DNA of 64,000 nt from a virus. The stretch lies in IMG/VR virus record IMGVR_UViG_3300042479_001767, positions 1 through 64,000 of that record. One strand, 5' to 3'. The notes beneath the pieces were generated by a model, which saw only the letters and a program-made list of their open reading frames with translations, was not told the DNA's origin and ran no database searches. Position 1 is the stretch's first letter, and the number at the start of each line of letters is the position of its first letter. A program made the translations under genes and the position numbers. Of the stretch, positions 34,601 through 42,144 are shown piece after piece.

Positions 34601-35082
34601 TAGTCATCTTCCATAGGAATAATTAATGGTAATGGATCTGGAGATTTAAGTAAATCAGGCAAACCTTCTTTTATTTCCCAATAAGGTCCCATGCCCATAT
34701 GAACAAAATATTCCACTATGAATCCATAATCCATTACATCAAAGTTTCTTATTTTACCATCACCTTGAGGACTAACAGAGTAAATTGCTTTGAAAATAAT
34801 CCATTGTTTTTTAGTATCTTCCAGCAGGGACCATTTTTCTTGCCATACAGCAAAGCAGTAATCTTTGCCTCGTGTTTCTGGATTAGTATTTAATACTTGC
34901 CTTACCCAACCTTGGGTTACTCCACTCATGACATATGGCTTGGCATTTTTAGGTTCATAACCTATCATTTCAGCAAAATAAATTTTAGAGAGATCCACAT
35001 ATCCAATAAATGGGTGATATCTCTCTTGTAATCTTTCTGCTAAACTTTTATTTTCTAAAGATTCGGTATATTCAGTTTCCAC
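34600..35082 (-). CDS. PhageMetallopep-like protein without the HExxH active site (tentative)
   Basis: A 160-residue protein whose layout follows the small phage metallopeptidase-like family (PF18894 pattern). It has an early ERYHPFIGYVDLSKIYFAE, then a strand ending FAVWQEKW, a helix TKKQWIIFKAIYS where members usually carry HExxH, and a closing GDGKIRNFDVMDYGFIVEYF followed by a Trp. Here the helix has no His or Glu pair, so it would be inactive. The GTG start lies downstream of the terminator at 35105-35128. It is coupled to dnaX by a TAATG overlap, so a replication-linked or regulatory role is possible. Family assignment is from pattern only. Confidence 0.45.
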   Translation of the reverse strand: METEYTESLENKSLAERLQERYHPFIGYVDLSKIYFAEMIGYEPKNAKPYVMSGVTQGWVRQVLNTNPETRGKDYCFAVWQEKWSLLEDTKKQWIIFKAIYSVSPQGDGKIRNFDVMDYGFIVEYFVHMGMGPYWEIKEGLPDLLKSPDPLPLIIPMEDD

Positions 35083-35104
35083 GTTTTATATTACCATAAA
35101 AAAT

Positions 35105-35128
35105 AAACCCATCGATTTCGATGGGTTT
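35105..35128 (-). terminator. Terminator after the 110-aa gene
   Basis: A perfect 11-bp stem (AAACCCATCGA and its complement), 8 bp after the stop, followed on the minus strand by TTTATTTTTTATGG. This is a classical rho-independent terminator. Confidence 0.9.
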
Positions 35129-35135
35129 AAAACTT

Positions 35136-35468
35136 TTAGAAGCTTAGTTGAGTGACTGCAACAACTTGACCATCTTCATCTCTTACAGCAGATGGACCAG
35201 TGTCTACACATAATACATCTTCTCTATCAAAAGGAATAAAATCCATTGATATTCTGTTTACAATGTAATATACACCATTTTCTGGTTCAGGAAGATTCTC
35301 AATAGATTCAAATTGGGTTTCTACAATTGGAATATCAGCTACCTTACCAATAACTCTTTGTTTTGTTATCACTCGACACGGATTTTCTGCTCTTGTCAAA
35401 GTTCCATAACCTGAGATTGTAATGTCATGACCAATAAGATTGACAAACTTTTTAAATTCTGAATACAT
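35136..35468 (-). CDS. Conserved phage/bacterial protein of unknown function, 110 aa
   Basis: Belongs to a widespread small family of phages and actinobacteria with a recognisable plan: NLIGHDITI near the start (often NLTPHxI), ARV-like NPCRVITKQ, ENLPEPENGVYYIVNRI, a REDVLCVDTGPSAVRDEDG segment (often RxDLxxPDTGPxAVRDxxG) and a final VAVTQL. No function has been assigned that I know of. I start at ATG 35468 with GAGG 8 nt upstream; an ATG at 35489 overlapping the dUTPase stop would add seven residues. It is the last gene of the transcript that begins at the 105-aa gene. Confidence 0.65.
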   Translation of the reverse strand: MYSEFKKFVNLIGHDITISGYGTLTRAENPCRVITKQRVIGKVADIPIVETQFESIENLPEPENGVYYIVNRISMDFIPFDREDVLCVDTGPSAVRDEDGQVVAVTQLSF

Positions 35469-35488
35469 TTTATTTACCTCAGAGTACA

Positions 35489-36007
35489 TTACTTTCCGGT
35501 ACTTCCCAATCCACCCGTTCGAGACTTGTTTGCTGTTTGACTAAATTCTTCTACTACAACTAAATCATGTTCTGCAAGCTTGGCTACAACCATTTGTGCA
35601 ATACGATCACCATGATTGATAGCAAAAGGCATGCGATTGTGATTAAAAAGAATAACTTTCAATTCAAAATCTTCACCATCTCCTGAATAATCACAGTCAA
35701 TTGTTCCTGGAGTATTTAGAACTGTGATGCCATGCTTTGCAGCCAATCCAGAACGAGGTCTAATTTGAATTTCGTATCCTTCAGGAATGTTAACATTTAA
35801 CCCTGTAGGAACAATCAATGAGTTTCCAGGGTGAATCATCATCCCATTGGTGTAATTTGGAATACATGCACATAAGTCATATCCAGCAGCGCCTTCAGTT
35901 GCTTTCTTTGGAATTATAGCTTCTTCACGAAAAGCCTTAATCTCAACTGTTGCACGTTTAATATTAGCATTTGTTACTAAAACTTGTCCACTTCCTGATG
36001 TAGCCAT
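35489..36007 (-). CDS. dut: dUTP diphosphatase (dUTPase)
   Basis: Hydrolyses dUTP to dUMP and pyrophosphate, keeping uracil out of phage DNA and feeding dTMP synthesis. All five trimeric dUTPase motifs are visible: AAGYDLCA, RPRSGLAAKHGI, GTIDCDYSGD, GDRIAQMVV and the C-terminal flexible arm RTGGLGSTGK. The 172 residues include a 25-residue N-terminal extension. The start ATG directly follows the TAA of the 105-aa gene, with GAAGGT upstream. It clusters functionally with ribonucleotide reductase and the dCMP-type deaminase to its right. Confidence 0.96.
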   Translation of the reverse strand: MATSGSGQVLVTNANIKRATVEIKAFREEAIIPKKATEGAAGYDLCACIPNYTNGMMIHPGNSLIVPTGLNVNIPEGYEIQIRPRSGLAAKHGITVLNTPGTIDCDYSGDGEDFELKVILFNHNRMPFAINHGDRIAQMVVAKLAEHDLVVVEEFSQTANKSRTGGLGSTGK

Positions 36008-36325
36008 TTAAATACCTTCCACATTCTTAATCATATCTGCAGTTATTTCTCTATCATCTGGATTGAATATCAAAGATAATGGAGCTTCTCTAGATTTTAG
36101 AGCTATTGTGAAATTAATCAATTCTCTTCCAGCTAAATGTCGATCCATCCCTGTAAGTTCTTTGACATCATCCAAAGATAATGTACTCGTTAATGTAACA
36201 TCTGATTTGACATCTTGCAATTGTAACCAAATGTATTGAACAACTTTTGGTTCATCTTCAGTGCCTTCTTCTTCTTTTAAGACTGCATCTAAAATCTTTA
36301 CTTCTCTAACTACTGGTTTTCCCAT
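36008..36325 (-). CDS. Hypothetical protein, 105 aa, first gene of the dut transcript
   Basis: Not recognised. A small, acidic, probably alpha/beta protein (VREVKILDAVLKEEEG, then VVQYIWLQLQD, LSLDDVKELTGMDRHLAGRELINFTIAL). It is the promoter-proximal gene of the dut unit: an ATGACA-17-TAAAAT promoter sits just after the ribonucleotide reductase terminator, and the ATG is 6 nt after the -10 box with no Shine-Dalgarno sequence. It may be a small regulator or accessory protein of nucleotide metabolism, but that is only context. Confidence 0.6.
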   Translation of the reverse strand: MGKPVVREVKILDAVLKEEEGTEDEPKVVQYIWLQLQDVKSDVTLTSTLSLDDVKELTGMDRHLAGRELINFTIALKSREAPLSLIFNPDDREITADMIKNVEGI

Positions 36326-36331
36326 AAAACG

Positions 36332-36360
36332 ATTTTACCACAAAATAAATCTAATGTCAT
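36332..36360 (-). promoter_or_regulatory. Sigma-70-type promoter of the dut transcript (leaderless type)
   Basis: On the minus strand ATGACA (five of six with TTGACA), a 17-bp spacer and TAAAAT (five of six), with the ATG 6 nt downstream. It begins immediately after the terminator at 36362-36391, which makes it a well-isolated promoter. Confidence 0.65.
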
Positions 36361-36361
36361 A

Positions 36362-36391
36362 AAAAAAGAGGGGATCTCTCCCCTCTTTTTT
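36362..36391 (-). terminator. Terminator after ribonucleotide reductase genes
   Basis: A perfect 12-bp stem (AAAAAGAGGGGA and its complement) with a 4-nt loop, three bases after the nrdA stop, and a run of seven T on the minus strand. Confidence 0.93.
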
Positions 36392-36393
36392 AT

Positions 36394-38826
36394 TTATGAC
36401 CCGCAGGCTTCACAATCTGGATTATCTAACCTACATTGAGGAGCATCTACCTCTTCTTCCATAGGCTTGATTTCTATTTCAATCTTCTTTTCAGTTTGTT
36501 GAATGGAAGAAACATCAATTCCCAATCCCTTTAGAGCTTGAGCCTTTGGTTTAGTTCTAAGATAATACATACCTGTCTTCAAACCAATTTTCCATCCATA
36601 AAAATGAGCAGATGAAAGCTTGGATACAGTGGGTTCAGCCATAAACATATTCAATGACTGAGACTGATCAATAAAATAATTACGATCCCTAGCCATTTCA
36701 AGAATTGACTTGCCTTTAATCTCCCAAACAGTCTTATATACTTCTTTGATATCTGCTGGAATTTCATCAATATTTTGAACAGAGCCATTGTCGATAATAA
36801 GCTTCATTCTGATATTGTCACTCCATATCCCAAGATTGACAAGATCTTCAACCAAATGCTTATTGATAATTGCATATTCACCGGAAAGTGTATTTCTCTT
36901 GTAAATGTTTGCAGTGAATGGTTCAAAACATTCATTGTTCCCAAGAATTTGAGCAGTAGAAGCAGTAGGCATAGGAGCAACTAACAAAGAGTTTCTCAAA
37001 CCGTGTGTCTTAATTTCTTCTTTAAGTGCTGAAAAATTCCACATACCTGAAAGATCATTCTCAGTTAATCCCCAAAGATCATATTGCAATAACCCTTGAG
37101 ACGCTGGGGATCCTTCGAATGAAGAATAAGACCCGTATTTCTTTGCTAAATCATTTGAAGCTGTCAATGCTGCAAAATAAATAGTCTCAAAAATATCTTT
37201 GTTTAATTTACGGGATTCATCTGAATCAAAAGCAATACCCATAATAGCAAAAGTGTCTGCTAAACCTTGAACACCTAATCCGATAGGACGATGTTTGAAG
37301 TTAGAATTTGATGTCTCTTCTGTTGGATAATAGTTGATATCAATTACTTGATTGAGATTGACAGTAGCCTGATAAGTAACATCAAACAAAGCTCTAAAGT
37401 CAAACTTGCGAAGCTTTTTATCCTTCTCTCTTACTTTACCTGATGGAATTAAGACATATTTAGGCAAAGCAATAGAGGCAAGATTACATACAGCAGTTTC
37501 ATTCTTGTCAGTGTATTCAATAATTTCAGTACAGAGATTTGAAGACTTGATTGTTCCAAGATTCTTTTGATTGCTCTTATAATTACATGCATCTTTGTAA
37601 AGCATATAAGGAGTGCCAGTTTCAATCTGTGAATCAAGAATCTTTTCCCACAATTCACGAGCCTTGACAGTCTTTAAACCCTTACCTTCAGCTTCATATT
37701 GTTCATACAAAACTGTGAAAGCTTTATTATCTGGTGAATCGTAAGCATCGATCAAACCTGGCACTTGTTCTGGTGAAAATAATGTCCAGTTGCCATTCTG
37801 CTCAACTCTTTGCATAAATAAGTCAGGTATCCACAAAGCTAAGAACAGATCTCTTGCTCTCATTTCTTCCTTACCTTGATTCTTGCGAAGATCTAAGAAG
37901 TCATAAACATCTCCATGCCAAGGCTCAAGATAAACAGCAATGGATCCTTTACGCTTGCCACCACCCTGATCAACATATCTTGCTGTCTCATTAAAGACAC
38001 GAAGCATAGGGATAATTCCATTAGAATGTCCGTTGGTGCCCTTGATATAACTACCTTTAGCGCGGATCTTATGAATGTTGATGCCAATACCGCCTGCTGA
38101 CTGAGAAATTTTGGCACAGTCAGATAATGTCTTATAAATACCTGGAATAGAATCATCATCGACATCTAGTAAAAAACAAGATGACAATTGAGGTCGATTT
38201 GTACCAGCATTGAAAAGAGTTGGAGTGGCATGGGTAAAAAGACCTTGTGAAAGCATATCGTAAGTCTTTTGAACCATTTCTAAATTGTCACGCCAGATTC
38301 CAACTGCAACTCTCATGTATAGATGCTGAGGAGTTTCCGCTGCTTTACCATCAACTTTAAGCAAATAAGATTTTTTCAATGTCATGAATCCAAAGAAATC
38401 AAAATTGAAATCACGATCATGCACAATCATTGCATCAAGTTCATTTGCATGGTTTTGAATTACTGAATATACTTCATCAGATATCATTCCAGACTTTTCG
38501 CCAGTTTTAGGATTGATATATTCATAGAGCTTTGTGGCAACTCTGGAGAAATCTTTTTCTACATCCTTGTACAGAGCAGTAATAGCAATACGAGCAGCCA
38601 ACTTACCATAATCAGGATGGGTAGTAATCATAGAAGCAGCAGTCTCAGCACTTAATTGATCAAGCTCTGTGCTGCTTACACCATCATAAAGACCAGATAC
38701 AACCTTAGTGCTGACAAGATCTGGATCAACCATATCGTGCAAACTATAAGTTAGCTTCTTAATCCTGGAGCCAATTTTTTCAAGCTTAAGTGGCTCTTTT
38801 GTTCCATTGCGCTTTAAAATATCCAT
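36394..38826 (-). CDS. nrdA: Ribonucleoside-diphosphate reductase large subunit (class Ia)
   Basis: Reduces ribonucleoside diphosphates to deoxy forms. The 810 residues include an N-terminal ATP-cone (about 1-90, RNGTKEPLKLEKIGSRI). The barrel has SCFLLDVDDDSIPGIY with the first active-site Cys, and NLCTEIIEYTDKNETAVCNLASIAL with the radical Cys and Asn. Further motifs are PMPTASTAQILGNNECFEP and the tyrosines near MYYLRTKPKAQA that pass the radical. The C-terminal shuttle cysteines are in CRLDNPDCEACGS, a form common in eukaryotic-like and phage NrdA. It starts 2 bp after nrdB and ends at a strong terminator. No intron or intein interrupts it. Confidence 0.97.
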   Translation of the reverse strand: MDILKRNGTKEPLKLEKIGSRIKKLTYSLHDMVDPDLVSTKVVSGLYDGVSSTELDQLSAETAASMITTHPDYGKLAARIAITALYKDVEKDFSRVATKLYEYINPKTGEKSGMISDEVYSVIQNHANELDAMIVHDRDFNFDFFGFMTLKKSYLLKVDGKAAETPQHLYMRVAVGIWRDNLEMVQKTYDMLSQGLFTHATPTLFNAGTNRPQLSSCFLLDVDDDSIPGIYKTLSDCAKISQSAGGIGINIHKIRAKGSYIKGTNGHSNGIIPMLRVFNETARYVDQGGGKRKGSIAVYLEPWHGDVYDFLDLRKNQGKEEMRARDLFLALWIPDLFMQRVEQNGNWTLFSPEQVPGLIDAYDSPDNKAFTVLYEQYEAEGKGLKTVKARELWEKILDSQIETGTPYMLYKDACNYKSNQKNLGTIKSSNLCTEIIEYTDKNETAVCNLASIALPKYVLIPSGKVREKDKKLRKFDFRALFDVTYQATVNLNQVIDINYYPTEETSNSNFKHRPIGLGVQGLADTFAIMGIAFDSDESRKLNKDIFETIYFAALTASNDLAKKYGSYSSFEGSPASQGLLQYDLWGLTENDLSGMWNFSALKEEIKTHGLRNSLLVAPMPTASTAQILGNNECFEPFTANIYKRNTLSGEYAIINKHLVEDLVNLGIWSDNIRMKLIIDNGSVQNIDEIPADIKEVYKTVWEIKGKSILEMARDRNYFIDQSQSLNMFMAEPTVSKLSSAHFYGWKIGLKTGMYYLRTKPKAQALKGLGIDVSSIQQTEKKIEIEIKPMEEEVDAPQCRLDNPDCEACGS

Positions 38827-38828
38827 AC

Positions 38829-39785
38829 TTAGAAATCCTCGTCAAATGAGATTTGTTCTTTAACTTCACCAACACCACTTTTGACATAGTCAGCCACTCT
38901 CTTCTCAAAGAAATTGGTTTTATTAGCCATAGCAATATTTTGCATAAAGTCAAACGGGTTCTCAGCATTGTATATCTTGCCAACACCAAGATCCATCAGT
39001 AGTCTATCAGAAACATATTCAAGATATTGCTTCATAAGATTTGAATTCATGCCAATCAAGCTCACTGGCAATGCTTCTGTGATAAATTCTTTTTCAATAA
39101 CAAGAGCTGAATCGATAATCTCAATTAATCGCTCTTTTGATAATTTATTTTCAACATGATTATTGTATAGATGAACAGCAAAATCTGTATGCAAACCTTC
39201 ATCACGGGAAATTAATTCATTGGAAAAAGATAAACCTGGCATTAACCCACGCTTCTTTAGCCAGAAAATTGAACAGAAAGATCCAGAGAAGAAAATTCCC
39301 TCAACAGCAGCAAAGGCAACAAGGCGCTCGACAAAAGATTCAGAACCAATCCACTTAAGTGCCCATTCTGCCTTCTTCTGAACAGCTGGAACGGTATCAA
39401 TTGCATTGAATAAATAATTCTGTTCTTCTTTATCTTTGATATATGTATCAATCAAAAGAGAATAGGTTTCTGAGTGGATGTTTTCCATCATAATCTGGAA
39501 ACCATAGAAAAATTTAGCCTCTGTGTACTGCACTTCAGAAACGAAATTTTCAGCTAAGTTTTCATTTACAATGCCATCAGATGCAGCAAAGAATGCTAAG
39601 ACATGCTTGACAAAATGTTTCTCACCTTCATTCAATTTATCCCAATCTGTCAAGTCTTGGGATAAATCAATCTCCTCAGCTGTCCAGAAAACTTGTTGAG
39701 CTTTCTTGTAATAATCCCAAATATCATGATGCTGTAACGGAAACAAAACAAACCTATTTTTATTCTCTTCTAGTATCTTTTCCAT
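38829..39785 (-). CDS. nrdB: Ribonucleoside-diphosphate reductase small subunit
   Basis: Holds the di-iron tyrosyl-radical centre. Metal ligands are recognisable in [25 protein letters not shown] (with the radical Tyr in SETYS), [10 protein letters not shown] and [10 protein letters not shown]. The C-terminal FDEDF is the peptide that docks on NrdA. ATG 39785 is chosen; a TTG four codons earlier lies in the T-run of the hairpin at 39803-39829. No clear Shine-Dalgarno sequence precedes it, and the hairpin is only 17 nt upstream, so expression may depend on transcription passing or starting near the hairpin. Confidence 0.96.
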   Translation of the reverse strand: MEKILEENKNRFVLFPLQHHDIWDYYKKAQQVFWTAEEIDLSQDLTDWDKLNEGEKHFVKHVLAFFAASDGIVNENLAENFVSEVQYTEAKFFYGFQIMMENIHSETYSLLIDTYIKDKEEQNYLFNAIDTVPAVQKKAEWALKWIGSESFVERLVAFAAVEGIFFSGSFCSIFWLKKRGLMPGLSFSNELISRDEGLHTDFAVHLYNNHVENKLSKERLIEIIDSALVIEKEFITEALPVSLIGMNSNLMKQYLEYVSDRLLMDLGVGKIYNAENPFDFMQNIAMANKTNFFEKRVADYVKSGVGEVKEQISFDEDF

Positions 39786-39802
39786 AATTTTTGACAATAA
39801 AA

Positions 39803-39829
39803 AATATCTGAAGCAATTTATCAGATATT
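39803..39829 (-). terminator. Terminator/attenuator in the nrdB leader
   Basis: A perfect 9-bp stem (AATATCTGA and its complement) followed by six T on the minus strand, 47 bp after the stop of the upstream gene and 17 bp before nrdB. It could be an end-of-transcript terminator or an attenuator for the reductase genes. Confidence 0.7.
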
Positions 39830-39876
39830 CTTATATACCTTCCTGTTATTTATCGTGCGGGTTATTTTTCTAATAG

Positions 39877-40308
39877 TCAAACATCTTCCAATGCTTCTGG
39901 TCTTAATTTGCGTAATATTTCTACCACTTCAAAAAGATTCTTTTGAGCAATGTTTCGTTTCAATAGATAGTTTACCATATCATCGACAACTTCGCTAAAA
40001 TCTTTTTCAGTGACATTGCTTATATATTTTGCACATTTTATAAATGCTGCATCAAATATATATTGAGATTGCAAATTATTAGTTTCAAAAAACGTATTTT
40101 TCACTTTATTAAATGAAATATTAAATTCACCTTTGTACGCCATGGCAACACTTCTCAATGTAGTCCACGGAGTGTAAGATCTGTACTTTATATTCTGATC
40201 ACCAGAAGACAATTCCTGAGTAAATGTTAAATCACTTGGTAGTTTTTCACCAATCAAAAGCTTCCTGACTAAATCTTTTTTGAGTTTTTCTGAGTCGTTT
40301 GAATTCAT
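39877..40308 (-). CDS. Hypothetical protein, 143 aa, overlapping the deaminase 3' end
   Basis: Not recognised. A mainly helical, Asn/Lys-rich protein (KKDLVRKLLIGEKLPSDL, FEVVEILRKLRPEALEDV). The ATG at 40308 lies inside the deaminase gene, so the two frames overlap by about 60 bp; GGTGAT 8 nt before it may serve as ribosome-binding site. An upstream GTG at 40323 is also possible. It is the last gene before the nrdB hairpin. The unusually long overlap is consistent with a real, coupled gene because the frame stays open and coding-like beyond it. Function unknown. Confidence 0.6.
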   Translation of the reverse strand: MNSNDSEKLKKDLVRKLLIGEKLPSDLTFTQELSSGDQNIKYRSYTPWTTLRSVAMAYKGEFNISFNKVKNTFFETNNLQSQYIFDAAFIKCAKYISNVTEKDFSEVVDDMVNYLLKRNIAQKNLFEVVEILRKLRPEALEDV

Positions 40309-40741
40309 AGTAATTATCACCACTGCAGCGTAAAATTAGATTCTCATTTAGCAAATCTGTATCAGTCCACCAAACATGTTCTATCTTAGCCATTTGCAAG
40401 GCTTTTTCACAATTGGGGCAAGGTTTAGCCAATCTAAATTTGCCATGTCTATTAATTCTGATACTTAATATAATAAGATCATCCTCTATACTTGATAAAT
40501 CTAATTTGGATATAACATCACATTCTGCATGAATATATGGATAGTTTTTCCATTTTTCAATGTTCCACATTCGTCCTATTCTCAAGGCACTTTTAGAACC
40601 AGATGTTTCGTTATTCTTGCCCCACACTAATACTTTATTTTTTCTTATGGCAAAAGCATAATGAAAACAAGGTTTTGATTGATCAGATTTCCAATCATCA
40701 AATGCTATTTTCAATGCACGTCTTAATGCCAAACTATTCAT
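40247..40741 (-). CDS. dCMP/cytidine deaminase-like zinc enzyme
   Basis: A 164-residue cytidine/deoxycytidylate deaminase-fold protein. The zinc and proton-shuttle motif is PYIHAECDVIS (HAE) and the second zinc motif is KPCPNCEKAL (PCxxC). Substrate-side strands such as LIILSIRINRHGKFRL lie between. With dUTPase and ribonucleotide reductase nearby, deamination of dCMP to dUMP is the most probable role, but a nucleoside deaminase or editing-type deaminase cannot be excluded. The start overlaps the stop of the SpoVS-like gene in a TAATG arrangement, so translation is probably coupled. Confidence 0.8.
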   Translation of the reverse strand: MNSLALRRALKIAFDDWKSDQSKPCFHYAFAIRKNKVLVWGKNNETSGSKSALRIGRMWNIEKWKNYPYIHAECDVISKLDLSSIEDDLIILSIRINRHGKFRLAKPCPNCEKALQMAKIEHVWWTDTDLLNENLILRCSGDNYYEFKRLRKTQKRFSQEAFDW

Positions 40742-41124
40742 TACAATGCAAATTTTATGTCAATTGCGAAGATTCTGGTAGATATACCCTTTGCCTTTTT
40801 CCCCGCAATTTCTGCACTATATTCCGATTGTCTGCAAATAAGAACAGAGCCATTTGTTAACGATTCTACTTCTCTTGACGCTAATCTAAATGCTGACATG
40901 ACTGAAGAGAGAGCAGTTGGTCCCACAGACAAAACTCTTACATACTCATGTTCTTTTAAAACATGCAAAATGCTTCTTGATAAACCTATAGGATCAGTTG
41001 GTCTTCTGGAATCATCAGGATCATTAGGATCTCCACCTCGTGCTTTGAGAATCCTAGGATCTGTAATTTTTGGTTTCTTTTCATTGTTTGCAATTTTGTT
41101 TACTGGTTCTTCAATTATATCCAT
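40741..41124 (-). CDS. SpoVS/Alba-like protein
   Basis: Residues about 45-127 follow the SpoVS plan: GLSRSILHVLKEHEYVRVL, then SVGPTALSSVMSAFRLA (compare the AIG..AvnqavKAia.A block), a strand with SVLICRQSEY, and the closing ISTRIFAIDIKF. SpoVS is an Alba-superfamily protein; in Bacillus it affects sporulation and septation, and related proteins occur in other bacteria and phages, probably as nucleic-acid binders. Here a 45-residue acidic/Pro-rich N-terminal extension is added. AGAAGGA precedes the ATG. It lies between a zinc-finger sigma-like gene and the deaminase, which suits a regulatory or RNA/DNA-binding job. Confidence 0.55.
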   Translation of the reverse strand: MDIIEEPVNKIANNEKKPKITDPRILKARGGDPNDPDDSRRPTDPIGLSRSILHVLKEHEYVRVLSVGPTALSSVMSAFRLASREVESLTNGSVLICRQSEYSAEIAGKKAKGISTRIFAIDIKFAL

Positions 41125-41128
41125 TTTT

Positions 41129-42088
41129 TTATCCTTCTAGCCCAACTAAAGCCATCTTATTCTTTACATTTTCAAGTGCTTCTTGAAATTCAGTTAATGT
41201 ACAATTGTAAACTTTAGGATCGTACTTAATATCCTTTGTACCGCTTAATGCTGAGTTGATAATTTTAAATTCAATTTCGTTCATGCTGTAACGCATTAGA
41301 TTTTGGATTTTATTTTTGTCTTCTACATGATCATAATAACAATTTTCATCGTCATCTTCTTCAGACATGTATACACTCATTGCACGAGGTGAAATTGTTT
41401 GGTAATTTGGATAGAGTTCATTGAATTTTTGAAATAACATAGAAGAGTGTTTTGATAAAAAATGTTTCTTTAATGCTAAAAGAGTAATAATTTTTTGACA
41501 AACTTCGCAACCATTTTCTGTTTTATTATCACAATCTGGAAGACATTCAAATGTTCTTGGCATTTTGTGAGACTTGCAAAATGGACAATGAGAAATATTA
41601 TCTAAATGAATATTAATATTTTCTAAATGAAGCCATAGAATTTCACTATGATGATTTAAGATGTGTGTGGAAAGTGGATTTACCCATTTTTCACAAATTG
41701 GACATTTTTGTGATGGATTTCTTTTGCCAGCATTGTCAGCTTTAACTAAATTGATATAATTATGTTGTAATGCGCCAATAAAATAATTCTTAAATTCACC
41801 AGAACCATCATAGCGAGACTTTTTTCTTGCTCCTCTTGGTTTCCAGTTTGACAAAACATTGCAGAAAATTCTAATATAGTCTTGAGCAAAATCTTCTTGA
41901 GAATCATATAAATAATGATATTGATTCCACCACTCTTGCATATGTAGCATAGGTGGATAAAGTTTACAAATATCTTTATAGTGTTTGTCTATTAGAATCT
42001 TATTTCCAGAAACTAATGATTTTTGATAACGTAAAATTGCTTGCTCTAAATTTTCTTGAACTTTTAGGTGCTTTATATCATTTAACAC
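41129..42088 (-). CDS. Zinc-finger protein with sigma-factor-like ends (putative divergent sigma factor)
   Basis: A 319-residue protein. Residues about 65-130 resemble sigma region 2: QEDFAQDYIRIFCNVLSNWKP, then EFKNYFIGALQHNYINLVKA, aligning with the same blocks in the sigma factor at 29103. Three zinc-binding units follow: CPICEKWVNPLSTHILNHH, a Cys-rich CPFC...CLPDC segment, and CEVCQ...LKKHFLSKH. The last 50 residues (MNEIEFKIINSALSG ... CTLTEFQEALENVK) could be a worn region 4. It starts with GTG 42088 after GGGGAGGG. A sigma-type promoter and a hairpin covering the ribosome-binding site lie just upstream. The role is inferred; a zinc-finger DNA-binding regulator is the alternative. Confidence 0.5.
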   Translation of the reverse strand: MLNDIKHLKVQENLEQAILRYQKSLVSGNKILIDKHYKDICKLYPPMLHMQEWWNQYHYLYDSQEDFAQDYIRIFCNVLSNWKPRGARKKSRYDGSGEFKNYFIGALQHNYINLVKADNAGKRNPSQKCPICEKWVNPLSTHILNHHSEILWLHLENINIHLDNISHCPFCKSHKMPRTFECLPDCDNKTENGCEVCQKIITLLALKKHFLSKHSSMLFQKFNELYPNYQTISPRAMSVYMSEEDDDENCYYDHVEDKNKIQNLMRYSMNEIEFKIINSALSGTKDIKYDPKVYNCTLTEFQEALENVKNKMALVGLEG

Positions 42089-42093
42089 AAAAG

Positions 42094-42134
42094 AACCCTC
42101 CCCGATAATAAAAATATTATAGTGCTGGAGGGTT
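42094..42134 (-). promoter_or_regulatory. Hairpin sequestering the ribosome-binding site of the zinc-finger gene
   Basis: AACCCTCC and GGAGGGTT (8 bp, on the minus strand) enclose the -10 box of the promoter at 42116-42144. The 3' arm covers the GGGGAGGG ribosome-binding site. Message reading through from recJ would fold it and hide the site or terminate (CTTTTG follows), whereas message started at the internal promoter lacks the 5' arm. Confidence 0.5.
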
Positions 42135-42144
42135 GATTTGTAAA
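42116..42144 (-). promoter_or_regulatory. Sigma-70-type promoter of the zinc-finger sigma-like gene
   Basis: On the minus strand TTTACA, a 17-bp spacer and a perfect TATAAT. This is the best promoter match in the window. The start site would fall about 20 nt before GTG 42088, leaving a short leader with a free ribosome-binding site. Confidence 0.7.

Noticed and set aside
34600-35082. Active phage metallopeptidase
   Set aside because: The layout fits the family but the helix that should hold HExxH has no His/Glu pair, so activity is not supported.
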